Of a DNA stretch of 64,000 nt, positions 34,109 to 43,746 are shown piece after piece. The DNA is from Marininema halotolerans. Lineage in GTDB: Bacteria; Bacillota; Bacilli; Thermoactinomycetales; DSM-45169. The notes beneath the pieces were generated by a model that was not told where the DNA came from, did no database searches, and saw nothing but the letters and a program-made list of their open reading frames with translations. A program made the position numbers and the translations under genes. Position 1 is the stretch's first letter; every line of letters begins with the position of its first letter. The DNA lies in NCBI RefSeq assembly GCF_900116235.1, contig NZ_FPAA01000010.1, forward strand, positions 99,900 to 163,899. The letters run 5' to 3'.

Positions 34109-34135
34109 TTAGCACTCAGTGATGCCGAGTGCTAA
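34109..34135 (+). promoter_or_regulatory. CIRCE operator (HrcA-binding site)
   Basis: TTAGCACTC-N9-GAGTGCTAA is a perfect match to the CIRCE consensus, at the expected transcription start of groESL. It shows heat-shock control by HrcA. Confidence 0.97.
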
Positions 34136-34171
34136 CAGAAGAAACTCCACCTTATGAAGGAGGTACCTTTC

Positions 34172-34453
34172 GTGATTAAACCGTTAGGAGATCGCGTCGT
34201 ATTGCAAGCGATTGAAAAAGAGGAAAAGACCGCCAGCGGGATTGTTTTGCCGGAATCCGCTAAAGAAAAGCCACAAGAAGGCAAAGTGATTGCTGTTGGG
34301 ACTGGACGTTATGAAAACGGACAAAAGGTAGCACTCGAATTGAAAGAGGGCGACCGTGTTATCTTCTCAAAATATGCGGGCACTGAAGTAAAGGTTGGCG
34401 AAGACGAACTGCTCATTTTGCGTGAAAGCGACATTTTGGCAATCGTTAACTGA
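34172..34453 (+). CDS. groES: Co-chaperonin GroES
   Basis: A 93-aa, 10-kDa co-chaperonin. [36 protein letters not shown] contains the mobile loop. I start at GTG 34172, eight bases after AAGGAGG, which gives the usual VIKPLGDR opening; the ATG at 34154 lies before the ribosome binding site. First gene of the CIRCE-controlled operon. Confidence 0.96.
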   Translation: MIKPLGDRVVLQAIEKEEKTASGIVLPESAKEKPQEGKVIAVGTGRYENGQKVALELKEGDRVIFSKYAGTEVKVGEDELLILRESDILAIVN

Positions 34454-34493
34454 CACTTGCTTTACAACCGATTACCCTATAAACATTACATAG

Positions 34494-36143
<1,650 letters not shown>

Positions 36144-36166
36144 GAGCTTCCCTAATAGCCTTTCAA

Positions 36167-36198
36167 TACAAGTGTTATCAATCTGGATAACGCTTGTA
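36167..36198 (+). terminator. Hairpin after groEL
   Basis: TACAAGTGTTATC pairs with GATAACGCTTGTA (one G-U). No T run follows, so it may be an attenuated terminator or 3'-end stabiliser. Confidence 0.5.
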
Positions 36199-36234
36199 GG
36201 GTAACAAAAAGGTAACATTAGGTGGCGAAAATTT

Positions 36235-36278
36235 AGAGGCTTTCCATGAGTAGAGAGAACTTATGGGAGGCCTCTTTT
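36235..36278 (+). terminator. Hairpin terminator, repeated-family copy 1
   Basis: AGAGGCTTTCC pairs imperfectly with GGGAGGCCTCT followed by TTTTC. The loop carries CATGAGT...GAACTT, which recurs in the hairpin at 40912-40954. Confidence 0.6.
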
Positions 36279-36619
36279 CGCATTGACTTTGTCATGTGAA
36301 GGTATACGTGTTTTGTTGTTGCGGAAGGCTAACCCCCGCCTCTGGTAGCGGGCTTGACCCCTAACCGTTTCTGAACTGACAGGGCGCGCCCCAGCGTCCG
36401 TCTACAATCACAACGACCACGACGGTGTGCCCCCCTTTATGTTTAAAATGTTGGGGAATTTCGATAAGGGGTGGCGAATTGTATCCGATCTTAGGGGATA
36501 GGCATGCAGGGGCTATTTTTTGCAAAAAACATATATGGAAATTCATTTTGATGAAGAATAAAAATTATCTTTGAAATAATCGTAAATTTTAAGTTGCTCC
36601 AAACACTCCCATTCCGGTC
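36279..36619. other. Intergenic stretch without a recognisable gene
   Basis: Between groEL and the HTH-TPR regulator. It has a short GC-rich patch around 36330-36410 and an AT-rich end. Six-frame reading gives only short frames without ribosome binding sites. Confidence 0.6.
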
Positions 36620-36636
36620 AATTCTAGTGTAGAATT
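36620..36636 (+). promoter_or_regulatory. Palindrome upstream of the HTH-TPR regulator, candidate operator
   Basis: AATTCTA-GTG-TAGAATT is a perfect inverted repeat, about 38 bp before the start codon. It could be the binding site of the regulator itself. No second copy was found in the island. Confidence 0.5.
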
Positions 36637-36673
36637 AGGTGTAATACTCAAAAAATAGAAAAGGAGTGTCATA

Positions 36674-38002
36674 ATGGAGCCGACAAAATTAAAAGATGTT
36701 GGTGAAGCTATAAGAAAAGTAAGGAAATCTAAAGGTCTTCGACTGGAAGACTTGGCAGATGAAAGAATATCACCGGCCACGATCAGCAATATCGAGCGTG
36801 GTCTCGCCCATGTTAATATATCGAAGATATATTATATCGTAGAGAAATTAGGTTTAAGCTTTAGCGAAGTACCAAATCTTATTATCGAACAAGAAGAGGA
36901 AAATAATGAACTTAAATTTACTTTGGAATCTATTGAAACCCTCATTGAATTGGAAGGTGAACCTACCACAATCTTTTCTATGTTGGATAACATACAAATA
37001 GAAGACAACCACCTTTATGCGCCCGTTTTACAGTACATCAAAGGAAAAGCCTATCTTTATACAAAAAACTGGATAAAAGCAGAAAGATGTTATGGTCTTG
37101 CTATTAGTCTGAGCAATCAAAATGATAGCAAAGAAAACATTGAAGCAATTTCATTTCTTGATTTAAGCTTTTGTTGTTACTATCAAAATGACATTGAAAA
37201 AGCCTTGGAGTTTGTTAATAGTGGTCTAGCAGCATTTAGAGACGAAGAAGAACGACAATATGTTAAATTTACATTAATCAGAAATAAGATTGTATTCTTG
37301 GAACGGTTGGGAAGGTTGGCGGAAGGTCTCAAAGTAATACAAGACATTTGGGACGATATCTTAAAACACCGGAATACAGATACAGTCCTAACTTTTTACA
37401 TAATCCGGGCTGAGCTTCTAAGGAAAACAGAACTGATTGACGATGCCATTCGCTTTGCAAAAGAAGGCTTACAATTGGCTCGGCTGAATAAACACTATTT
37501 ATCTATTTTTGAATTATTGACTATACTCGGAAATCTATATACGACTATAGAGGAATGGAGTAAGGCAGAACTTTGCTTTAATAATAGTCTTGCGTCTCGC
37601 CACTTATTACCCCGTAAGGAGTCACTTACAGATAACTATATCGGTCTTGGTATCCTAAAAATCCAACAGGATAAACAACATGAAGCGAAGGAACTATTTA
37701 AAAAAGCAATTGAAAACGCTGAAAAGCATGATGATGCACCCAAGCTTACCTATGCATTACGGGTCATGGGGGATTTCTGGAAGAGCAACGGTGAAAAACT
37801 TGAAGCAATCTCTTATTATAAAAGCGCTCTGGAACTAGCCAAACGGTTTAATTATAAGCGGGCAGAAAGCCAGTTATACATTCGCCTTACTCAGTGCCAT
37901 CAAGACACCGATCAGAAGGAATTTGAAAAGTGCCTACTGAATATATATCAAGCACAGTTAGAATTAAAAAATGGAGAGGATGATATTTTTGAAAAAGAGT
38001 AG
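36674..38002 (+). CDS. HTH-TPR regulator of the RRNPP (NprR/PlcR/Rap-like) peptide-sensing type
   Basis: A 442-aa protein. Residues 5-65 are an XRE helix-turn-helix (GEAIRKVRKSKGLRLEDLAD...ISPATISNIERG). The rest is a superhelix of about seven to nine TPR-like repeats, for example AKAELCFNNSLASRH, HEAKELFKKAIENAEKH and LEAISYYKSALELAKRF. In NprR, PlcR and PrgX this layout binds a secreted, processed oligopeptide that is re-imported. AAGGAG precedes the ATG. A small frame with a signal peptide overlaps its 3' end in the manner of the cognate signal gene. Secreted protein genes follow on the opposite strand. Confidence 0.88.
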   Translation: MEPTKLKDVGEAIRKVRKSKGLRLEDLADERISPATISNIERGLAHVNISKIYYIVEKLGLSFSEVPNLIIEQEEENNELKFTLESIETLIELEGEPTTIFSMLDNIQIEDNHLYAPVLQYIKGKAYLYTKNWIKAERCYGLAISLSNQNDSKENIEAISFLDLSFCCYYQNDIEKALEFVNSGLAAFRDEEERQYVKFTLIRNKIVFLERLGRLAEGLKVIQDIWDDILKHRNTDTVLTFYIIRAELLRKTELIDDAIRFAKEGLQLARLNKHYLSIFELLTILGNLYTTIEEWSKAELCFNNSLASRHLLPRKESLTDNYIGLGILKIQQDKQHEAKELFKKAIENAEKHDDAPKLTYALRVMGDFWKSNGEKLEAISYYKSALELAKRFNYKRAESQLYIRLTQCHQDTDQKEFEKCLLNIYQAQLELKNGEDDIFEKE

Positions 38003-38118
38003 ACTCATCGCATTTTCTATAGTGGCTATTTTATCTATATTATATTTACACGATACAGAAAAAACTATTGATAATATCAGTTATTCATCATTCGACGTTG
38101 GACGCCCAGGTAGCGGTT
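37989..38118 (+). pseudogene. Candidate signalling pro-peptide gene, frame broken by one base
   Basis: TTG 37989 (ATG 37980 is an alternative) follows GGAGAGG by nine bases and overlaps the end of the regulator gene. The frame opens MKKSRLIAFSIVAILSIL, a short export signal, but stops after 26 codons at 38069. The +1 frame carries HDTEKTIDNISYSSFDVGRP and a GSG end to a TAA at 38118. Dropping one T of the TTT at 38043-38045 joins them into a 42-aa precursor with signal peptide, polar linker and C-terminal peptide, as expected for an RRNPP partner. It may be a true mutation, a sequencing error or a shorter functional peptide; the assignment is inference. Confidence 0.5.
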
Positions 38119-38142
38119 AATTAGAAATGAAGACGAATAACA

Positions 38143-38180
38143 CAAAAACTGCCGCTAGTTAGGAATTAAGGGCAGTTTTT
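38143..38180 (+). terminator. Intrinsic terminator of the regulator/pro-peptide transcript
   Basis: AAAACTGCC pairs with GGCAGTTTT, followed by TT. Confidence 0.8.
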
Positions 38181-38227
38181 TGTATTATTATTTACTATAA
38201 TAACATTATAATCAAATTGAACTAGTT

Positions 38228-38262
38228 AAAAGCATCCATATTTATAATATGGATGCTTTTCT
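38228..38262. terminator. Bidirectional terminator
   Basis: The 13-bp stem AAAAGCATCCATA / TATGGATGCTTTT lies between convergent units. Confidence 0.8.
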
Positions 38263-38291
38263 ATCATTTATTTCAAAATTAACGTCACCCG

Positions 38292-38573
38292 TCAGTCTAA
38301 GCCGAGTTCCTCCCATTCCTTTTGCCCCTGTTCATAATCTTGCTTAAGCTCCGTATACATCTGCTTCAACACTTGTTCTTTTGTCCTGTGTTGCATTTTT
38401 GCAACTCGCTCCGCTTCCTTCACCACTTGGTCGCCACTAAACCCAGGTTGCATTTTGACAATCTCATCGACGTATGGCTCTGATGGCTCTGGCGACGCAG
38501 ATACCACATTTAATGCTACAACTGACACCACGGCTACCACGGCTACGGCTAAAACATAACTAATCTTTTTCAT
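38292..38573 (-). CDS. Secreted stand-alone leader-domain protein (prodomain-like)
   Basis: A 93-aa protein: signal peptide MKKISYVLAVAVVAVVSVVA ending VSA before SP (about residue 27), then a 66-residue acidic/helical domain. Residues 38-77 (from IVKMQPGF to MYTELK) are identical over 40 residues to residues 36-75 of the cysteine hydrolase at 39929, and DNA identity is complete over about 80 bp. It thus equals the hydrolase without its catalytic part. By analogy with free propeptide-like inhibitors of papain-fold proteases it could be an inhibitor or immunity protein; that is inference. ATG 38573 is eight bases after AAGGAG. Confidence 0.75.
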   Translation of the reverse strand: MKKISYVLAVAVVAVVSVVALNVVSASPEPSEPYVDEIVKMQPGFSGDQVVKEAERVAKMQHRTKEQVLKQMYTELKQDYEQGQKEWEELGLD

Positions 38574-38661
38574 TTCCATCTCTCCTTTAAAGTGTATTGT
38601 AATTTTCTCCCATAAGTCTTTATTCATTTGTTTCAACTTTTTTATATATACAACTCCTGGA

Positions 38662-39855
38662 CTAATCCAAAATCATAAAATCATTTGAAAAAATACTTTT
38701 ACCGAAGAAGTTCATCGAGAAAATTTTCTTCATACCTTTGATCTCTTGTTGTTTGACTAATTCACCTGTTTTTAGATCGTACTGGTTAATGCTATATTTA
38801 TGAGTCTTCTCATTGTATTTGTAAACATAATAATATTTACCATGAAAGGCGGCTCTGTCACCTGATTGATATCCTTGGAGTGAAAGCTTCTTTTTACTTT
38901 TTTCTGTTTTCGTATTAAAGGTATAGACGTCACCTAACATATTAACATAATACAATTCATCCCCCAACATATGGGTTGACTTTTTAATATCTAATGGCCT
39001 TATATAGTTCACATCAGCCATTCCTTTGTATTTGGCAAGGGTGAATCGATCCTGATGATGTGTCTTTTTATTAATTCGGATGACAAGCGTTTTTCCATTA
39101 TGGTCGTCTTTTTGCAAATTCATAATGACATACACATACTTTTCATCCGCTTGGATCGTGATAGGGGAGGGGTTATCTTTGAACTTCAGGTTAGTTATTA
39201 ACTTCACCTTTACCCCTTTTTTGTTGATATGTACTTCTCTTAGCTCAACTTTGCGGCCGTCTTCTTCATTTTTATCATTGTCCGTTATGATATAAATATG
39301 GTCATCAATTTGACCAGATGTTACTATAAAATGGGGAATCGTCCCTACTGTATGAAATCCCTTTTCGTTGCCATATCGGACATCGGAATAGTACTCATCT
39401 TCACTTTTTCCTTGACCTGTATTATAGATACTGAAGAACATATTATCCTTTTTTAAATAACCAGAGAGTTCTCCGAAACTCTGAGCTTCTTCATCTGGAA
39501 ATCGAAATTCCTTATAATGATCCCCGATAATTCGTACTTTGTCCTCTTCTTCTAAAAATACTCGATGACCATCTTTAGCCATCATCCCATTGTCCAGTCC
39601 GTTCATTCTAACCCCTGTGGCCTGTCCGTTTTTGTCAACAAAGACTGCATAACTGGCTCCCATTCCATCGATGTTTTCATAATCGGGTGAAGAAAAATAA
39701 ATTACGGCTTTTTTGTCATTCAAGAAATCGGGTTTTTTTAATTCATCTGCGTCTAAAAATACATTCTCCACGAATACGTTATTCACGAAAATATAAAAGA
39801 ATCCTATTGCTAATACGATGATGATAGATAGTATAATTACAATCTTTTTTTTCAT
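38662..39855 (-). CDS. Membrane-anchored extracytoplasmic protein, beta-propeller-like, unknown function
   Basis: A 397-aa protein. One N-terminal helix (KIVIILSIIIVLAIGFFYIFV, residues 4-24) with no lipobox Cys, so it is signal-anchored. The outside part is a series of beta strands with recurrent turns such as HIYIITDNDKN, YVYVIMNLQKDDHNG and ELYYVNMLGDVYTF, consistent with a beta-propeller of five to seven blades. No catalytic motif is seen. ATG 39855 is nine bases after GGAGAGG. It lies between the leader-only protein and the cysteine hydrolase on the same strand; it could be a receptor, a chaperone or an immunity partner. Confidence 0.75.
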   Translation of the reverse strand: MKKKIVIILSIIIVLAIGFFYIFVNNVFVENVFLDADELKKPDFLNDKKAVIYFSSPDYENIDGMGASYAVFVDKNGQATGVRMNGLDNGMMAKDGHRVFLEEEDKVRIIGDHYKEFRFPDEEAQSFGELSGYLKKDNMFFSIYNTGQGKSEDEYYSDVRYGNEKGFHTVGTIPHFIVTSGQIDDHIYIITDNDKNEEDGRKVELREVHINKKGVKVKLITNLKFKDNPSPITIQADEKYVYVIMNLQKDDHNGKTLVIRINKKTHHQDRFTLAKYKGMADVNYIRPLDIKKSTHMLGDELYYVNMLGDVYTFNTKTEKSKKKLSLQGYQSGDRAAFHGKYYYVYKYNEKTHKYSINQYDLKTGELVKQQEIKGMKKIFSMNFFGKSIFSNDFMILD

Positions 39856-39928
39856 GATAGACATCCTCTCCAAGTGGGAAGTGAATGAATGGGAAAAGCA
39901 GGTAAGAAATCTACCTGCTTACATTCAT

Positions 39929-40684
39929 TTACTTGTATGCTATTGTTTTAATTTTATAAACCTTCTTATAATCGCGTATATCCCGTGGATAAACGCCAGC
40001 TCCCTTATCTTTATCTAAATCAATTTTCGCTTTTAATTTATACGCTGACCAGATCAATTTTGAACAATTCTTTTTCCCGTAGTGACTAGTGAGACGGTTT
40101 GTGGAAAAGTTGTTAGAATATTTATCCTTAGAGACTCGGCTATCTGCCCATTTGAGTGCACTATACCTTTTTGATTTACTTACTTTTACTCTCTGCTCAA
40201 TGGCGCCTTTACGGACTGTTCTATTATAAATATATTTTCTATGAACGCCATCCAATTTAGGATGCTTTTTATCAGGTGTAGATTCTACAAATACATTACT
40301 TTTTAAATACATTCCGACATGGCCATGATTAACGCCACCTGTTTTTGAATCGGTATAATAAATATCTCCCTTTTTTCCCGCTCTAATTTTGTAATCACCA
40401 TCGCTATTACCTAGTCCACCAATAGCTTTTTCCTCTTTTTTACCCTGATCGTAATCTTTTTTTAGTTCTGTGTACATTTGCTTTAACACTTGCTCTTTTG
40501 TCCTGTGTTGCATTTTTGCAACTCGCTCCGCTTCCTTCACCACTTGGTCGCCACTAAACCCAGGTTGCATTTTAACAATCTGGCCCACATATGGCTCATT
40601 AGGAGATGCAGATGCCAAATCCCCAAACGAAAATACCGAAGCCCCTACCATTACAGCGATTGCTAATGCACCAACCTTTTTCAT
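39929..40684 (-). CDS. Secreted NlpC/P60-like (YiiX-type) cysteine hydrolase with N-terminal leader domain
   Basis: A 251-aa protein. Residues 1-27 are a signal peptide (cut near ASA). Residues 28-85 are the domain shared with the 38292 protein. Residues 100-245 are a circularly permuted papain-like domain: GDIYY (106-110), NHGHVGMYL with the likely catalytic His122, VEST with Glu134, and NCSKLIWSAY with nucleophile Cys207. His before Cys in sequence marks the permuted YiiX/YebB group; members cleave amide or ester bonds in peptides, wall or lipids. Substrate unknown. ATG 40684 follows GGGAGAG. It lies in the island of the HTH-TPR regulator, so peptide-signal control is plausible. Confidence 0.82.
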   Translation of the reverse strand: MKKVGALAIAVMVGASVFSFGDLASASPNEPYVGQIVKMQPGFSGDQVVKEAERVAKMQHRTKEQVLKQMYTELKKDYDQGKKEEKAIGGLGNSDGDYKIRAGKKGDIYYTDSKTGGVNHGHVGMYLKSNVFVESTPDKKHPKLDGVHRKYIYNRTVRKGAIEQRVKVSKSKRYSALKWADSRVSKDKYSNNFSTNRLTSHYGKKNCSKLIWSAYKLKAKIDLDKDKGAGVYPRDIRDYKKVYKIKTIAYK

Positions 40685-40790
40685 TCCCATCTCTCCCTTG
40701 AAATGTAATAAGAACGAGATAAAGTATATCTTTTTTTGTGATAATACAATATATTTATGAAAATAATAAATTTTAATAATTTCAAAAAAC

Positions 40791-40810
40791 AAAAACCCCA
40801 CACCGAGGGG
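40791..40810 (-). terminator. Short minus-strand terminator
   Basis: On the minus strand CCCC-TCGGTGT-GGGG is followed by TTTTTGTTTT. It lies upstream of the hydrolase and would end readthrough from the permease. Confidence 0.55.
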
Positions 40811-40855
40811 CATGGAGTGGTTTCGAAATTGTAATTTTATTAAATATTATGCTTT

Positions 40856-40906
40856 ATAAAAAGCGTTCCCCCCATTCCTAACGGCCATGAGGGGAACGCT
40901 TTTTAT
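40856..40906. terminator. Bidirectional hairpin terminator
   Basis: ATAAAAAGCGTTCCCC pairs with GGGGAACGCTTTTTAT, a perfect 16-bp stem with A/T ends. Confidence 0.8.
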
Positions 40907-40911
40907 AAGTG

Positions 40912-40954
40912 AGAGGTTTCTCATGAGTTCAGTGAACTTTTGGGAAGCCTCTTT
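40912..40954 (-). terminator. Hairpin, repeated-family copy 2, after the permease gene
   Basis: AGAGGTTTC...GGGAAGCCTCT has the same stem and loop words (CATGAGT, GAACTT, TGGGA) as 36235-36278. Confidence 0.55.
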
Positions 40955-40965
40955 CTATGTATTTT

Positions 40966-42270
40966 CTAAAAGTTGTCTGTCATATTACTTTTAATCTGGC
41001 GCATTTTCCTTAAATAACGCCATTCGATGACAAAGGAGAAGGCAACCATGATAATCAGTACCCATATTTGATTCGGATGGTTGACCGCAGTGTGCCAGAG
41101 GAGAATGCCGAGTGCCAGTAAACAAAACACCAATCCTGTCATGGAAATCCATTGAACCGAATCGGTTTCCTTGTTCAAACGAACATTGGCTCCATTGACC
41201 GCAGCAAATATGATCAGAAATCCGGCGCTTCCCATCGTTGAGATACTGGATAAATCAAAAAAGTTAGCAGCCATTATGGTAAATACACTCGTGATGAGAA
41301 GACCTTCGATGGGGCGGTGCCAAATATTCTTCTCTAACATCCTAGGGAGCTCTCCCTCTTTCGCAATAATATAGCTGACGCGTGATGCGCCATATAAGGT
41401 CGCATTAATTGCAGAAGCGGTGGATAATAAGGCGGCTACTGCGATGAGAATAAAACCCGCATCCCCTAAAAATGGTTTGGCCGCCATCGCTAACGCGTAA
41501 TCTTCTGCATGGAGTATTTCTGATAATGAAAGGTTACCCACCGTTACAATGGCAATCAGGATATAAAGGATAATCACAAAGCCTACTGCTGTATAATAGG
41601 CGCGCGGTAACGTTTTTTGAGCATTTTTGACGTCTTTGGCTGTATTGGCAATCAGTTCAAATCCCTCATAGGCAAGAAAAATGATCATGCCGCCTGCGAT
41701 CAATTGAATCGGATTCGCCCATTGGTCGACATGCAAGTTGGATCCGTGTATGAACCAGATACCGATGAACACAAAAAAGAGCAAGATAGCAATTTTAAAA
41801 AATACAATCCACTCTTCGGCTTTTCCCACTGCTTTCACGCTTAAGGCATTTACGATGGTTAATAAGATAATGATCCCGGTGATAAGGACATGCTTCCATA
41901 GTTCCTGATGGTCACCTGAGAAAAAAACGGACCCATAGCTGCCAAAGGCACTGGCGTAAAGGGACAGCATGATGATGTAACTCACCCAAAGCAAGATGTT
42001 TAAGCCCCCGCTAAAAATTCCCTTTCCATAGGATTGGATTAAAAATTCAACGGTTCCGCCTTCGGATGGGTAGCGAACGGAAAGTTTGGCGTATGAGTAG
42101 GAGGTTATCAAGGCAACGATCCCTGCCAGTAGAAAAGCAACGGGTGTTCCTCCTTTGGCATATTCAACAGAAAGACCCAATACGGCAAAAATCCCGCCGC
42201 CAACCATCCCACCAATTCCGATGGATACGACAGATAAGAACCCCAATTGTTCTCGATCCGATGTGTTCAA
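40966..42270 (-). CDS. Amino acid permease (APC family)
   Basis: A 434-aa transporter with about twelve helices. SIGIGGMVGGGIFAVLG (near 16-32) is the substrate-binding GxG(G)IF motif of helix 1, and FLAYEGFELIANTAKDVKNAQKTLPRA near 195-220 is the helix 6 region. The substrate is an amino acid or polyamine and cannot be fixed. TTG 42270 follows GGAGGGGG. Monocistronic. Confidence 0.9.
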   Translation of the reverse strand: MNTSDREQLGFLSVVSIGIGGMVGGGIFAVLGLSVEYAKGGTPVAFLLAGIVALITSYSYAKLSVRYPSEGGTVEFLIQSYGKGIFSGGLNILLWVSYIIMLSLYASAFGSYGSVFFSGDHQELWKHVLITGIIILLTIVNALSVKAVGKAEEWIVFFKIAILLFFVFIGIWFIHGSNLHVDQWANPIQLIAGGMIIFLAYEGFELIANTAKDVKNAQKTLPRAYYTAVGFVIILYILIAIVTVGNLSLSEILHAEDYALAMAAKPFLGDAGFILIAVAALLSTASAINATLYGASRVSYIIAKEGELPRMLEKNIWHRPIEGLLITSVFTIMAANFFDLSSISTMGSAGFLIIFAAVNGANVRLNKETDSVQWISMTGLVFCLLALGILLWHTAVNHPNQIWVLIIMVAFSFVIEWRYLRKMRQIKSNMTDNF

Positions 42271-42770
42271 TTTTCCCCCTCCAGATGAATGTGATGTCGG
42301 TTCACCTAATCAATACTTTTTATTATATATGATTTTCGGTATATTAGGATGGTTATTTTTTGAATGAATAAGATGATATGAAGCTGTTAAATTTAAAATT
42401 AAGTTATTTTTATTATAATTATTTAATATAACAAGCGATAGATTTTAGTTTTATCATTGAATCACAGGTGTGTTGATTAAGCTGTTTTTGGATGTGTAGA
42501 GGAGCTGTGTGAGGGACAAAAGAGCTTTGTCATGGACAAAGCGGAGGGTTCGAGGTCGAGCGTTTAGGGGCTCGAATTCGCTTCTCGAAGGGGAGTTTGC
42601 CCCCTGCCCGTCCTTAGCAACCCGAAGTGGACAGTGCATTTTAGCCGTCCTAGTCAGTGGTAAGTCTCTTGTGCACCCAGGCGGTCTCCGATCACCAAAA
42701 TTTCGGATAATTACCACGTGTGATTGAATTAATGTAGTTGGGGGCAGATGAGGGTGTCGTTCAATCAAGA
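42271..42770. other. Intergenic stretch, AT-rich then GC-rich, no gene found
   Basis: 42271-42480 is AT-rich. 42490-42720 is clearly more GC-rich and contains words such as TTCGAGGTCGAGCG and CTTCTCGAAGGGGAG that can fold, but six-frame reading gives only frames without ribosome binding sites. It could be a decayed insertion or an RNA gene. Confidence 0.5.
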
Positions 42771-42794
42771 AAAAAAACCCTCTGTGTTGAGGGG
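42771..42794 (-). terminator. Intrinsic terminator of the Cys-rich protein gene (copy 1)
   Basis: On the minus strand CCCCTC-AACACA-GAGGGT is followed by TTTTTTT. Confidence 0.75.
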
Positions 42795-42878
42795 ATCTTA
42801 CACAAACATTTTCGTTTTATAGGAGAAGGTAGGTGAAGCTGTTCCAAATCTATTGTTTAGGAGGAATTAGTCTCTACA

Positions 42879-43745
42879 TTAACTTGGATTCAAGGTGATG
42901 GGTGTACCGGCTTGGTTAAATAGGACTCTACCGGTTTGTAGATTCCCAATACGATTTTGACTTTCAACAAAGGCTAGGCGTTTATTGGTGTTTTTAATCG
43001 GAAACACAAATGTGGTGAACGATTTTAGATTATTTCTCGGTGTATTGAAAATGGTAAATTGAATATTTTCACTGGGTGATAACAGCACTGCATTGTTACG
43101 AGAGGAGTAATTCACATTTGCGTTTGAAATGACCCCATAATGGCGACACTCTCCAGTGGGGAATACTTGTACGCAATCACAAGGACGAGCGCAATTACTA
43201 AAAGGGGGAAAACAACCCTTTCTTTCGCATGAGGCAGAAACAGTCCTCAAGTTAAACGTCCGCCTCTTCACACTCACAGCATTTGATGTTGGATTATCTT
43301 CTTTTCTTTTAAGAGATGCTAGAAGTGAGGGCTTTAATGATCCTGGATTTTTACAAGAAGCATTTTGGCGATTAAAGGGAACCTTAAAACTTTCTAATCT
43401 CGATCCTCTAGCCAGGGCTTGAACAAAATAATTCGCTTGGTCCGTGTTTTTAATGCCAGGATATCGAAACGTTAGGATATTCAAATGTCCAACTTTCGGG
43501 CTGCTTAAGATGGAGAATGTGACACATTGAGTCGGACGAAAAATGAATTCGCCATCGGGTCTTACTTGAATGTGCGCATTCGATATGAGAGAAGGGGATC
43601 TATTTCCACATATTGGATAAGAGGCACAATAGCAATCGGGTCCAGTAAAACAGAACTGTACGGGAAGACACCGTGAACCACAAATACTAATGGGTTTTTG
43701 CCTTAAGACAAACGTATTCTTCCTTACCTCAACACCATTTGGCAT
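42879..43745 (-). CDS. Cys-rich duplicated-domain protein, probable spore surface protein (copy 1)
   Basis: A 288-aa protein without signal peptide or membrane helix. It is built of two similar units. Each has a Cys-rich block (for example CGSRCLPVQFCF...CYC near 20-45 and CERKGCFPPFSNCARPCDC near 170-190) followed by a 73-residue beta-rich domain: LISNAHIQVRPDGEFIFRPT... and VISNANVNYSSRNNAVLLSP..., both ending in (K/R)VxFN. Cys-rich, leaderless proteins of this kind are typical of cross-linked spore coat or exosporium layers; that is inference. I start at ATG 43745, nine bases after GAGGTG; that site lies in a hairpin. A near-identical copy lies 1110 bp upstream. Confidence 0.75.
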   Translation of the reverse strand: MPNGVEVRKNTFVLRQKPISICGSRCLPVQFCFTGPDCYCASYPICGNRSPSLISNAHIQVRPDGEFIFRPTQCVTFSILSSPKVGHLNILTFRYPGIKNTDQANYFVQALARGSRLESFKVPFNRQNASCKNPGSLKPSLLASLKRKEDNPTSNAVSVKRRTFNLRTVSASCERKGCFPPFSNCARPCDCVQVFPTGECRHYGVISNANVNYSSRNNAVLLSPSENIQFTIFNTPRNNLKSFTTFVFPIKNTNKRLAFVESQNRIGNLQTGRVLFNQAGTPITLNPS

Positions 43746-43746
43746 A

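Noticed and set aside
42454..42768. Frames of 104 aa (minus) and 72 aa (plus) in the GC-rich segment
   Set aside because: No ribosome binding sites and no protein-like pattern.
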